From: Verpa conica
Taxonomy: Eukaryota; Ascomycota; Pezizomycetes; Pezizales; Morchellaceae
Reading direction: 5' to 3'
DNA: 64,000 bases
Assembly (NCBI GenBank): GCA_033030425.1
Contig: JAUFSD010000024.1
Coordinates: 372,001 to 436,000, forward strand
Made by a program: the position numbers and the translations under genes. The notes under the pieces are model-generated. The model was not told the origin of the DNA. It ran no database searches and saw only the letters and a program-made list of their open reading frames with translations. This document shows, one piece after another, positions 1-12,342 of the stretch (position 1 is the stretch's first letter; every line of letters begins with the position of its first letter).

Positions 1-456
1 CAAAGTGTGTAACATTCTGAGGGGCGAAATAACTGAGAGGAGAATTACTGCGCCCTTCTCTACAAGCCTCATGAATAGCTTCTTTATTCTCCTTTTCATC
101 CATATTTCCAAATGTTTATAGATTTTTTTTTACACCGAATGAGTAATAGCTGGTGGTGGGGGGGGAGGGCAGTGGCGGGGACATCACTTGGCAAAGACGT
201 CAGACTCGCCCAGTGATCGTTACCCGGTCATCGCCCGATGAAGTTTTGTTTCTGCAAGCAGTTTAGCCCACGCGATGGGCTGCCGTTATCGGACTGACGC
301 AGGGGTCACGATAGTGTTGAGCCTCCAGGCTCCCTCCACGTAGATGTTGGTGAAAAAGGGTCCCTCTTTCCCCCCTCCTCTCCCTCTCCCTCGCAATTGA
401 CATCTCTTCTACACTATACGCAATAATTCACCGAGAATAATATCAAAATACTCACA
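1..456. other. 5' intergenic region, promoter of the HAD phosphatase gene
   Basis: No coding region is visible. There is a G-run near 156-168 and a C/T-rich block (about 361-410) just before the start codon of the downstream gene. Such pyrimidine-rich stretches precede many starts in this window and probably mark the core promoter or 5' UTR. Confidence 0.5.
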
Positions 457-3029
457 ATGGCACCAGTTCTAAAGAAATACGCCGCAATTCTATTCGACCT
501 TGATGGTATGTACATGCCCTCGTCTCACTCGCTCACTGCTCTCCACTATCCTCGCTGCTGAACTGACACAGAGAAAAATGAAAAATGAAATAGGAACCCT
601 CATCGATAGCACTAATGCTGTAATTGCGCATTGGACTCGGTACGTTCCCCCCCCCCACACCATGTGGTATGTGCCAATAGTAACCCCGTGATCAGCTTCG
701 GCCACGACCACTCCATCGATCCCGCTTTGATTCTTGCGACCTCGCACGGACGACGTACTATTGATATTGTGAGGCAGTGGAAGCCAGAATTGGCTGATGA
801 GGAGTGTGAGTACTTCGACTCTCTTTCTTTTTTTTTTTTGTCTCTCTTCCTTTCTTTTCTTGCTGTTGGAAACCGGTTATGGTTTCCTGGGGTTATTGGG
901 CCCTTTTTCTTCTTCCCGTTCATTCTCGGCTTTTGTGGGGTTACCGTCTTTGGTTCCGAGATGTGAGAAACGGCTTTTTACGTCACCTCCATCACCAACA
1001 AATATACTAGAGAGGAGAGAGATAGGGAAACCCTAGTAGGATTAGGGACGGGAAAGACACACAAAAAGAAACGAAACTCCTTCTTTTGATAAACCCTCGT
1101 CCGGGTCCCGGAAGAGGTCAAAAGAAAGGAAGAAAAAAGCAAAAGAAAAGAAAACCCCAATAATAGTCACCCTAATCCAAAACCTAATACTTAATCAAAC
1201 TATACCTTCTACACCCCCCAAATATAACTCTGAATCCGAAACTAATCCAACACCCTACCACTGACTAGACGTCCGCAAACTCGAAGCCGAAATTCCGAAG
1301 AATAACGCGGCGGACGCGAAAGAGCTTCCCGGTAATTACTTCCCCCTCCCTCTCCCTCAAACAGCACACCGCCCCGTATCAACCTATCCGAGCCCACGTG
1401 AAATTTCCAACATCCTGGATATCACATCCCAGCCTCAAAAAAAATTTACAAGTCCCCCACACCGATCATCGATTTTCGGGATACCGCGCTACCCTACACA
1501 GTGAGAAAGAGAAGGGGGAAAAAGTAAATTATTGCTAATCCACATGACCGATTCCCGGGTAAGAGGTTGAGGGAGGCTGAGGGGTGAGGGAGATGATTGT
1601 GTGAATGAGCTTAGGATTATGTGTGAATAGTAAGATGAGGTGAAACACGACACCTCATTTTCACAAACGAGTGTTCTGTTCACATTCACAAGCTCATTAA
1701 TCAACCTCACTCCTCACTCAACCTCGCAGGCCCGGCTTATGGTCGCTCGTAATCAATAGGTGCAAGAAAACTCATATCACGACTCGAAACAACAGGGTGC
1801 AAATGGGCGATTGTGACGAGTGGAACCGTTGCATTGGCGGAGCCCTGGGTTAAGGTATGTTTATTTTATTATTATTATTATTATTACTTTAAGTGTAAAG
1901 ATGGGAGGGGTTGGGAGCGCCCAGAGACCCACCAAATACCTACCGGTAGATGGTTTTCAGCTTAATTGCTGCAATTGTGTCTTGGGGGTCCTCACATCAC
2001 CTCATCTTTATTTGGGGTATACTTCATTTTACGAGTGCTCCTCACTACTATAAACGTAGAGGGGGTGAAGTTTGACAAGGGTACCGGGAAAGGCAAAGAA
2101 AAGAAGCGCCCCTGCTTCACAAAGGAATGTCTTGAGCCGTTCCAGCAGTTTAACTTTCCTCTCTCTACGTTTGTTTTATTGTTGAGTTCGGCGACATGCC
2201 AGCCAGTTGGAACTCGTTATCCCCTCTTTTCGCGAATATTCCCCAAGCCCAACAACCTTAGTTGTAACCCAGTACAACCCAACAACCAACAAACAGCGCC
2301 AGCAGCCCCAGTGCTTCGGTAATGGGCAGCGGCATCGCTACCCATTATCTGCACTGGAAGGAATATTCTCCGAGTGAACAAGGCAAAAAAAGAGTCAGCT
2401 GGTATTGGAGCTGCTAGTTGTGTTGGGCGCTGATAGCTGGGATCCCTTACCGTGTCGTCGGAATATGGATCATGTTGGTTGACGTCTCTCTGAATTATCA
2501 CTGGGTAGATAATGGCCTTCCCAACGCCGAAAGTGTTCGTGACCGCCGACAGCGTCGGTAAAGGAAAGCCTGATCCGGAAGGTAAATGCGCCCTCCCTGC
2601 CATGAACATTCCCCGGTTTTTCTCGCCCGTCTTTCCTTACTATTAGACAACATGGCATAGCCCTATGCTAGAATTAATGATGCCATGCAAAACACAAACA
2701 TACCCCATTCACGCCCCTCCTGTCATCAAGCGCAATTCGTCATCAGCTTACTCATATAATTCATAGGCTACCTCTTAGCACGCACACGACTCTCAATCCC
2801 CGAGGACTCTACAGTACTAGTAATCGAAGATGCACCAGCCGGTATCCGTGCCGGGAAAGCGGCAGGTTGCGATGTCGTTGGATTATTAACATCTCATACG
2901 CGTGCTGAGGTTGAGGCAGAAAAACCAGATTTTGTGGTTGGAGACCTAGAGAGTGTGGAGTTTGTGGGTGTTGATGAAGATGGTGGAGTTTTCGTGCTGG
3001 TGGGAGATCCACAGGAGCTGATGAACTAG
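457..3029 (+). CDS. HAD-superfamily phosphatase (DOG1/GPP1-like), 7 exons
   Basis: This is a haloacid-dehalogenase-type hydrolase that probably dephosphorylates a small sugar or polyol phosphate in the cytosol (yeast 2-deoxyglucose-6-phosphate or glycerol-3-phosphate phosphatase type). Exons by splice signals: 457-505, 594-639, 696-805, 1269-1331, 1760-1854, 2509-2581, 2767-3029; all phases close to 232 aa, close to the yeast enzymes. All four HAD motifs are present: nucleophile FDLDG (13-17) followed by TLIDST, motif II TSG (109-111), motif III lysine in GKGKPDPEG (138-146) and motif IV EDAPAG (166-171). The start is the first ATG, directly before the nucleophile motif. Introns 3 to 5 (463, 428 and 654 bases) are far longer than in neighbouring genes. 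The exact substrate cannot be read from sequence. Confidence 0.9.
1866..1887 (+). repeat. (TTA)n microsatellite inside intron 5 of the HAD gene
   Basis: About seven tandem ATT/TTA units just after the 5' splice site. The tract is non-coding and likely length-polymorphic. Confidence 0.8.
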
Positions 3030-6000
3030 GGTTGTTTCATGGCGGGTAGAAACACGTGCTGAGTAGAGGGCAAAAGGAATTTCGTTCCAGTCTAAAGGGG
3101 GGCTGGTAATGAAAGGGTACAAGATTAGCTATAGAGATAGATTCAATATACCCCGGAAGTAAATGAGGAGATGTTTCGGCTTTCTAGATTAGGGTTTCTC
3201 GTTAGGTGAAATGATAAAGTACGAGTCCGGTGAAGGAAAAAAAATATTTGGCGGACAGCGTTCCCGGAATGAAGGGGAAAAATAGTAGTAACTCGGGGAG
3301 TCTTTATCCAGTTCCCATCCCCGGGGAGTGGGCGACACCCAAATCTATATTTTATTTTTTCCAAAAACAGCACTTTGTACTAAACGACGTCAGCCACACG
3401 ATGAGGAAGAGAGATCCACCATCTTTCTATGATACCCGAAGCATGTGTATTAACGGGCTCATGTCTTTTTCCGGGGAATCCGGGTTTGGTTCGGTCTCGT
3501 CCCTTCCATCACCAATGCAGGGGGGGGGCGAAATAGGTGGAGAGATGTTTGATAGGCAATTAATGTATGCAAGAATACCTAGAACAAACCTCCGGAATTC
3601 TTGAGGATGTTCTATTTCTCTCAGATGCCTAGAGAGAGACATTGAACCAGGCTATCTTTCACCAGAAACAACCCGGGCTTTCTCGGCTCCCTCGGTATCT
3701 CCTCTGCGTGCGTGTAGTAGTCAAGTAAGAAAGGAAATTTGGAAGGGTTCGTCCGAATTTAAACAGATGATGGGTTCTGTAGATCTGTGGAAGGTAAAGC
3801 CGGTCCAGTCATGGGGCGCGGAGAATATCCAGATTACCAAATAGTGTCTAATATATCTAATATAGTAGTTGTTCCTGGATTTCGATCGACACCCGAGAGT
3901 CGACGTTCGGGAAGCGAATCATTGCTGGTAGAGTTACCTAGAGTAGCAGTAGCAAACTCTAGGGTTCCCCTCAACCCCTCAACTTCATAATTGGGGGTTG
4001 AAGGAGGCTCGAGAGGGTTTACCTACATGGCTTTTTCTCCCTCCTCCCTCTGAATCCCACAAAGGAATGCAGATAAGCCAAATGTCTAACCACCCTCTTA
4101 ATCTGGCCTGAGCCTCCGTATCTTTTTCACGAGAGGGGGGGGGGAGAAAAGGGAGGGCTTTGTTTAGTTATTTGTCACGTCACGTCAGGAATGATAGCAG
4201 CCAGGGGTAAACCTCGGTAACATTTTTCTCGTTAGATATTAATCATTTTGGCGAGACTGGCGCGCAGGATAAAACATATGCTAGGTCGTATTTCTAGGGT
4301 TTGCATACGGCCCTTTTAGCGTTGTCGTAAGGCCAACTTTGAAGTCTGTTCGTCTGCCCATGCGATGCGGCTGGGCGATCTCTTTAGTTACCTATCGGTA
4401 GTCGCAATCGCTCGCAGCTCCCAGTTTCTTTTCTTTCCTTTTCTTGTAGCCTGCTCCTAGCGGAATAGACTGTACCTACATGATAGTCGCGTGGATTACC
4501 CGCCAGCCCTTGTTTTGAATTTCCCATATGAACGGGGTCAATATTGGCCTTGTGGCTGGCTGGGCTGGCTAGGCATCATGAAGGCACCGGACCAGAACAC
4601 GATCACATTAGTGAGATGAGATGAGAGGTAGGTTTATGCAGGTAAGGGTCTCCCCGCAGCAAGAGTACCTCTTGGGAGAAATCCGAGATGAAGATGCTGG
4701 AGGTAATTTCTTCTTTGAGCATATGACTGATGGCCTGATGGGGAATCGATTGTTGAGGGTATGGTGGCTCTGCACGTACCTGCGTCCGCCGCATTTGCTG
4801 CTTAAACACTTTGTGGCGTTTTCTTGACGTATGTAATAGGGGTCGCTTCTGGTGACTGACATGCCTATGTGTAGACACGCCAGATGAGACGGGAAGGAGG
4901 GGGGGTCTTTCATCCTCTCCCACTGACTGATACAAGTTCGGCGAAAAGTGCATCATAAAATCGTAAGTACCCGCCTCCGCAAGAACGGCTTCGGCTTGCA
5001 GAGTTCTTGCCCCGGTCATTTTCGTGATTTGTTTAGGAATTCTTGTCAGCCTCCGCACTGACCGCTAAGCGATTTCTTTTCTCAGGAACGAGGAGAACTG
5101 ACACAACCATCCATCATGATTTGGTAGAAACAAACTTAGAAACAGTCTCTGCGCTGTTATCGGGGGGGGTTCTAGATAGTAGAGTGGGCTCAGGGAGTAT
5201 GTCCTGTTGCGGCTGCCAGATAATTGATGGAGTACAAGAAGATTTGGTGTATTGCCCCACAGTGCCACGTGCATATGTTTGTTTGTGTGTCTGACGATGT
5301 AGAAGCAGGTACACAATTTGTTTAATATCACATCTAGGTTTCCTCAATCCGTTTATTACCAGGCAGCCATACCGTATATATTATTGTATGGCCAAGAGTC
5401 GTCATATGGAGTCACGCAGTAACCAACCCAACAACATTATGCCTAGCCGGGGTCAGTCCATCTTTCCACTTTCCGCCGCGTTGGGTCGGGTGGGGCATTC
5501 CCAAAATGAATCCATCGGAGAGTCAGTGACGGTCCAAGCCTGACCGCCGAGAGGAAAAAGACGAGACGAGAAGAAAGGCGTGACCCTGTATGAGATGCTG
5601 TACCTTTTTAGTTGAGATGTTTGACCCGGTGGTTTGGTTCAGCCAATAGTCAGCGGGCGCGGGGGGGAGAGAGGGCAACATGCTTGTCCCAGGTCCGTTC
5701 GCGATCGCCTGTATTTTTTTGTTCTCCTGGGAAGTCTTCAAGGTTCCAAGACTCTTCTTGTCTATCAAACTCTTTGCCGCCAATAGGTTTTACGGTATTT
5801 TCAAACTGGTCTGTGTCTAACGTGCGGCGGTTCCTGCGCCTTTTGGGACGATGTAATTCGGGTTTTTGTTTTTCTCACCCTCCTCACTCACTCATTCTGT
5901 CAGAGGGACCGAGGGGAGCGGTGGTGATGGAAGAACAGACCTCCTTCCAGTCTGATTCGGTGGTAGTAACAGTGAGACCGTGATGCACAAGCCCAACTCT

Positions 6001-6636
6001 CCCTCCCTCTCCCTCTCCTCTTCCTGAGCAAGTGGAGGGGTGGCAAGGGATGCGAAGGGGGATGATCAACTACATGTAACTGTTTTTCCTCTTGTCTCTC
6101 TCCTTCTCATAAGAATCGTGCAGCCCCGCCCCTCTGCAATGCTCTTCAGTGTAGGTATTCATCGTGCGTTCATTCTTTGTAGCTGGTAAATCCTCACCAC
6201 AGCCATCCCAGCCCACCAACTACAGCACCTCAACCTCCCCCCCCACCACCCACCCCACTTCCTCTCTTTAACCATCACCAACTATCCGGCCATTCGCTTC
6301 TGGGTACTTGCTTTACTACTGCTCTGCTCCAGTGCCCTCGCTTTTCAATCCCTATATCATCCATCGTATATCTGCTCCAACGGCATCATAACTCTATCTC
6401 ATCTATCCCTCGCTTCTCTTTGTTCGTCTACACCGCATACCGCATCTATAATTTGCCTCGTATATAGCGTACCTGACTTCTACCGCACACAGCCGTGTAG
6501 GTTGCGTCATAGGTCCACAAGCCCGGGTATAGACTCGACGGCAGCAATTTCAATTGGGCAATGCTAACATGCCCAGTAGATCCTAATCAGATATTCCCAG
6601 TCGCTCAAGTCTGTCACCTGCTCCCCCCCCACCAAC
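3030..6636. other. Long intergenic and upstream region of the homeodomain gene, no supported gene
   Basis: About 3.6 kb without a reading frame that looks like protein. Short open frames here are low-complexity and lack splice continuity. The last 500 bases are very C/T-rich (6180-6560) and probably contain the transcription start and 5' UTR of the homeodomain gene. The length fits a complex regulatory region for a developmental regulator, but that is inference. Confidence 0.5.
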
Positions 6637-8945
6637 ATGGATTCCCTCCATTCAAATTTCTTCCCGGACTTCTACCAGCCCGAGCACCAGCAGCACAACC
6701 TGCAGCACTTTCACCCCCAGCAGGAGAATGCGAGCCGTTTTGCCTCATCGTTATCCTCAGCACCATCCCTGTTCCCCACATATGCGAATTCGTCCCCTTC
6801 ATCCTGTCTTCTCCCGTCCTCGCCGCCACCCTTATCTCTATCGCGTAGAGGTTCCGCTTGCAGCACCAGCTCTATAGGCGATGAGATCGTGACCGCCGAG
6901 CCTGAGGATTTCCCGAGGGCACGCCTAACGCGCGAACAGGTGCTTTTGCTAGAAAGGCAGTTTTCCGAAACTCCTAAACCTAATACTAAGGTCCGAAGAG
7001 TATTGGCTGAAACTACGGGACTTTCCACACAGCGTGTTGGGGTGAGTGCACATGCGAGATAGATCTTATTGCCCAATCCCAGCCGTCCCAGCCGTCCACA
7101 GCCCGTTTTCTTATTGCGGATTGGTATCCGGCAAAATAATTAATTTTGACTGTACTTTTTATTATACATGCATGACCGTTTCTCTTCCTTCGCTTGCTTT
7201 CATACGTATATACGTACTTAACTAATGCTCTTTGTTTCCTACAGAACTGGTTTCAGAATCGGCGCGCAAAGGCAAAATTACAAAAAAGACAGGAGGAACT
7301 ACACACCAGACAAATACTCGAATCGGCTGGCCGACGGCGAGTAACTGAGCCGTCATCCCCGATTTCCTTCAATCCCTCCCTTTCTGCGCACTACTATCAA
7401 CCAGATAGTTCTAATATTGCTACTTCTATGGTAACTCCCAAACCAAGAAGGGCAAAGTCAGCAACAGGACTTCCAGAGACTCCTATAACCCGTTTTCAGG
7501 ATTCGATGGATTCTTCACCTTACGATTCGCCTGCTGAGGCAAGCTATGCATCTTTAGCGCGCTCACTTGCGCAAGCTGCAGCTGCCGCTGCGCGCGCGAA
7601 TTCTGCCGGTGGTTTGCAAGATAATAACTATGGATTTCCTCATCCTCAACTCTATCTTGATGGAGAGGATAGTTCCTACTCTCATCAAGATGGTACTCAG
7701 AGTCCTTGGCCTGTTTCCCATTTCTCAGATTACGGCTCCAGTAACGCTACACCTTTGTATACTCCCACACCTGCGGGCCAACTTGAAGATCCCTTTGAGT
7801 ATGATGGAATGGCCCAGTCGTCTAACGCAGAGCACAACGAGTCTAACTCAAGCTCATTCAATGAATACGACTACCCTACTGATGATTACGCCGCTTTCGC
7901 AGCGGCGATTCAGATGAACACCATGTCGAACACTTTCTCATTGCCATCAGCCCCACCTGGGAGGTTCGTTAGGGAAAAGCATATTAATCCTTGGGAGGAG
8001 CCAGCGCCTCACCAGCACCAGTTCGTTCGTCGTGATTCATGCCCGGGTGAATTTATTGAGGCTTTCGGATCTGTTGAGATTAAACAGGAGCCTTTCAAGG
8101 TATCATCTGAATCTTCTCAGCCCGAGTCACAAGCTTCTCTTGCTGCCAGGCGTCGGGGGCCAAAGCCAGCTCCACTCGGCTCTGCTAGTCTCCATCGCCG
8201 TGATTCATTGACAGGAGCTTTCCCACAGTCTGCAAGAGAACTAAAAACCGCTCACTTATTACAACCTGCTACACCCATGCGGAGAATTAAGTCAACTAGT
8301 GCTAGTTTGAATAGGCGCGGTGGAGTATCTAAAGGGTCCCCTCCAACATCACCCATCAACTTCAAGCGACTTGCAGACTGTCCTTTCCATGACGAGAATT
8401 ACACGATGGACGGGGCTACAATCCGTCCCCGCACTTCGGGATCATTATCAGGATCGGGTTACGTGCCTCTCTCACAGCTCTTTTCTCAAGGTGGTGCACC
8501 ACCTACACCGGTTTCCCCAGCCGACTCTGAAAACTCTCAGGAGGGGCCCGTGCAGCAGAACACTTCCATAGAGCCAGTAGCCATCAAATTTGACCACTGT
8601 AACCACAGCCATGATACTGCTGCTATTAAGAGCCAGATGTCGCCTCCACAAACCCCCTGCAACTCTGCAGAGGCGAATCAGGAGGAATACGAAGAGAATC
8701 CTGAAGACATTACTCCTCGGATCGGCTTCCCAGCATCACCAGGCTGCATCCAAGACCTTTCATCCATTCCTCGAGACTTTTACAATAAAGACTCTGCGAT
8801 GATGGACCTTTTTTCATATAGCATGGCGTCCGCAGAAGCTATGTCGAGTAGTGGGAATAGCGGATTGTTTATTAGGGAGGAGGCGTTTCCGTTTGAGAGG
8901 TTCTTGTCACAACCTGGTGCGGCGTGCGCAGATGATGTGTTTTAG
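6637..8945 (+). CDS. Homeodomain (homeobox) transcription factor, 701 aa
   Basis: This is a nuclear DNA-binding regulator. Exons 6637-7041 and 7245-8945 join in phase 0 (donor gtgagt, acceptor tacag). The homeodomain spans about residues 94-151 and ends in the diagnostic recognition helix NWFQNRRAKAK (136-146); the single intron falls directly before that Asn-Trp. The N-terminus is Gln/His/Ser/Pro-rich. The roughly 550-residue C-terminal part is low-complexity, with an alanine run near residue 245, acidic stretches and a basic block RRGPKPAPLGSASLHRRDS followed by SPINFKRL, reminiscent of conserved segments of Pezizomycotina homeobox regulators of development. The start is the first in-frame ATG after a pyrimidine-rich leader. 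Targets cannot be predicted. Confidence 0.92.
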
Positions 8946-8983
8946 ATTATTCTTGATTATCAAGACTGGGTTTTTCTTTTGGC

Positions 8984-9004
8984 TTTTTTTTTTTTTTTTT
9001 TTTT
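8984..9004 (+). repeat. Poly-T run in the 3' flank of the homeodomain gene
   Basis: About 21 consecutive T just downstream of the stop codon, probably in the 3' UTR. Simple homopolymer, prone to sequencing error. Confidence 0.8.
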
Positions 9005-9776
9005 ACTTGGGGAGTTTGTATCTTTTCATGGTTTTGGGTTTTTATTTATCACTGGTATCTGATTTAAGTTCCTCTTAGGGGAAGGGGGGTACACATCTAC
9101 GGTTTTATTTCCTTTTCTTTTATTTATCACTCGGGGTCTCCCATTTCTTATCTGTTATTATTTCTAGTTCTTACGCCAAGGTGTTTTTACTCTGTCTCAT
9201 ATTGTCTATTTCATACCACTATCTCCGCCTTGTGCTGATAGCCTCGGGAAGGCTTCATCGCTTTGGCTTCTCTCTTTATCTCTATCTCTCTATGTGTATT
9301 ACTGGAGTAGCTACCTAGTTTTAGTTTTAGTCTTCATTCGCCGATCTTATGGCGACTAAAGGATAGTTCTGGTGGCTGTAAACTATCCTAAATAGCTACT
9401 TGTCACGATTGTATTTGCGGTAAGGGCAAATACAAGGAATAAATAATATGAACAAAATCTGGTACGACCTTCTGTATTCGCTTGATGTGCTGTAAAGAAA
9501 CTACTACTAAAATACAGTAGAGCCTATCACAGCTCTAGTCTGCTATATCCCTGTCGAGGCCAAAGAAACGTTGAGGTGGAATTTAGGTAGGGAATTTTAT
9601 TACTAGGGTTACTTTTGTACCCCTGCATTCTCCCTAAACCCTGAAGACTCGGTGGGGTGAGGTTTTACTGTAGTTCTTCAGCTGCATGGAGTTGTCATAG
9701 GATGTCACTCGCCTGTACGAGTGGGAGAAACATGTTTTAGATTCAGCCGTACCGTACCGTATCGTATTATCTAGGA

Positions 9777-9889
9777 GAATTCGCTCCGGCTGAAGGCAGG
9801 GATTAGCCTATCACCAAATAAAAATAAAATAAAAAAAAGTGCATCTCTCTCTTATCACACGTTAATCCCTACCAGCACCGGAGCGAATC
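9777..9889. repeat. Foldback inverted repeat with arms of about 28 bp
   Basis: The left arm (9777-9805, core TTCGCTCCGG then GCAGGGATTA) is mirrored by the right arm (9863-9889, TAATCCCTACC then CCGGAGCGAA). The arms match over two blocks separated by a few mismatches, with an AT-rich 57 bp loop. It could be a miniature foldback transposable element or a structured transcript. Confidence 0.65.
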
Positions 9890-12342
9890 ATGATCATAGT
9901 GTCTCACTCGGTGTTAGTTATATCTCGGTAGAGGTACTGCTGCCGCGAAGTCCCCGAGAGTCAGGTGAGGGATTCAGAAAATCCCCCTCCCTCCCCTTCC
10001 TCCCCCCGCTTTTTCTTTCCTCTTCATCTCATCGGCTCAAATAGATACATCTTTCTGTATGTATCGTATGATGAATTTTTGTCTCGGTTATTAGAACAAA
10101 GATCTAGGTATCCCTTTGGTCAGACAGAACTCCGGTCCCCGAGAGCTATTTTACCACGTGGGGGGGAGATCAAGGTGGGGAGGGGAGGGGTCTGGACCGT
10201 GCCTTGTGCTAAGATCTCGTTTCAGGTGCTGGGGGATCTAGGCTTTAGCGACCTTTTGATGTTCACTTTGAGATGGCGAACGGAGGATGGGGGGGGGGAA
10301 TGGGGGGGATACGGGTAAAAAAGGTCTTAAGTCTTAAGCTTAGGCCATCCATCCATCGCTCGATATCTCGATGGAGGGGGGGTTGACATGCATGAGGATC
10401 ATTGAATTTCTTTTCTGTTACTGTTCATGTTGGTTAAATATTTTACAACCACCTCTATGTGTGTTCTAGCTATCTATGTAGCACGCCTTTGCCGCGCCCT
10501 TTCCCTTCTTTATTTCTTTCTCCTGCAGTTGCTTTTAAGACAGGTGCATATGCAGGATACTTCGTGCAGCATCGGGATTACGTCTTGCTCAATGGCACGT
10601 AATTCGGTCTGATCGACGAAACGCGATCGAGCGAGCGCACAGGGAGTAAAGTCGAAACGGTCAGGTTAAAGTAGGACTTGAAACCCTCTGATCCTTTTTA
10701 TTTTTTTTATTCCGGGGAGGAGATCGGGGGAGGGGGGGGGAGGGCTGTCTATCCGTACCTACCCCTCTTTCTTGTGCAGGAGGGAAAGCATAGACCTTTT
10801 ATCACAGTAGAAGCTTCATCTTCCAAGTATATCCTAGCTCCTGAGACCCTTTTTTTTTTTTTTTCCATTGCCGGTCGAACTCTTTTCAACCTTTCACCCT
10901 TTCTCTCGTCTACATATCCAATTGCAAGCCTTTTCGCCAATCGGTTTCTCGTTAGATATGTCCCCACCCCTCGGGAAGTACCGCACAGGGTTACCTAAAC
11001 CTCCCCTTCGGAGAACCATTATTCATATCTATCATTTGCTCGCATTGTACCCTCATGTTGGGGGGGGGGGTTATAACAATCCACGCTTCATTGAGATACA
11101 TCGCCGGGTACATGACCCGAAGACTTCTATTAGATATTCCGCTTGAAACTGCCGGCCGGTGCTGCATTATACTACGAATACTTCTTACGGCCAAGTACGT
11201 GTACGTTTTGTCTGTCGGCAATGTTGATGTGGAACATACGGAGATATACAACCTTCGTAGCACTTGCTAAACGGTGTTGTTGCAAGTGGGCAGATGTCTA
11301 AGTATAGTTCACTTGCGGAGATGAAGAATCCACGAATGGGGAAGGGTTGTTGAAAATGATGTCTGGGGTTACGTTTTATCGGGGCTTCATTAAAAGTGGA
11401 GAGACATCGTAAAGATAGCCATCCCGATGAGCCTCATGGGTGCAGTTTCCGCATATAGGAGCCTCACTGAAGTGTGGATGACGCCTCAAAGGCTGGTGGC
11501 TTAACTGAAGTACACATTTAGGACTGATCACGGTAGACGGCCGTAAGCGAAAACTTATCTGACGCCGAGGGAGGAAAGTAAAGCCGCCAAGCACAGGCAT
11601 TTTCTTCGTTACCCATTGACAACCTTAAAGCAACATAAAGATTATTCCTAGCCCGGGTCTGATGGCAAGACCCACAGGTAAACCTGAGGGTAGTAGATCT
11701 GAAACCCCATGGTGATTTTTGCTTTTTTTTTTTTTGCTTAATCCACAATGTAGGTTTTGAGCGATGAACTTCGGGAAATGACTTCTTTAGCTCTTTAGTT
11801 CACTTCTGCAATTGCCGGCCGCCATCAATATCAAGACATACTTAAGTTAACAAGAAACTCAGTATTCATGTACTTTCCTAATATTGACAAGGTGATGATT
11901 GCCTTTCCTAGTCTAGCTTTTGCCGCCACGAATATGAGTTTGTCGAACACGCATTAGCACTCGCGGTCGGCTAAGATGCCTTCAGTGAATCTTGATCAAC
12001 AGTCTCATTGACAGACTCTAACCGCATCTGAATATCACGGTAGGGGCCGTTGTTGAGCACGTTGGAAATGATAGTATAGGAGATGGCTCTAAAGAATCAT
12101 GAATCATGTGGTCTTGGGCAAATCTCCGAGCCTTGATTCTGGGTGATCATAAGACTTACGAGACGGTTATAGTTGTATTATAGCACTTTGAAGAGAGAGA
12201 TAACTCGGTTATAAGGGTGGTAAATTTATACGTAAAGATCTAGTTTAATATATAAGGGGGTAAATAGACATTGAAATAATATAGTATGATTACAAAGTAA
12301 TATCTCTATCTGCTGTGAATAATATAGCAAATAGCACCGTAC

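Larger units (their letters stand above)
8946..12342. other. Intergenic region (3.4 kb) with a foldback repeat, no supported gene
   Basis: Contains the 3' flank of the homeodomain gene, a foldback inverted repeat (9777-9889), G- and C-runs, and a weak minus-strand stretch with CxxC pairs (11376-11748) that I do not call as a gene. Nothing else with coding character was seen. Confidence 0.5.
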
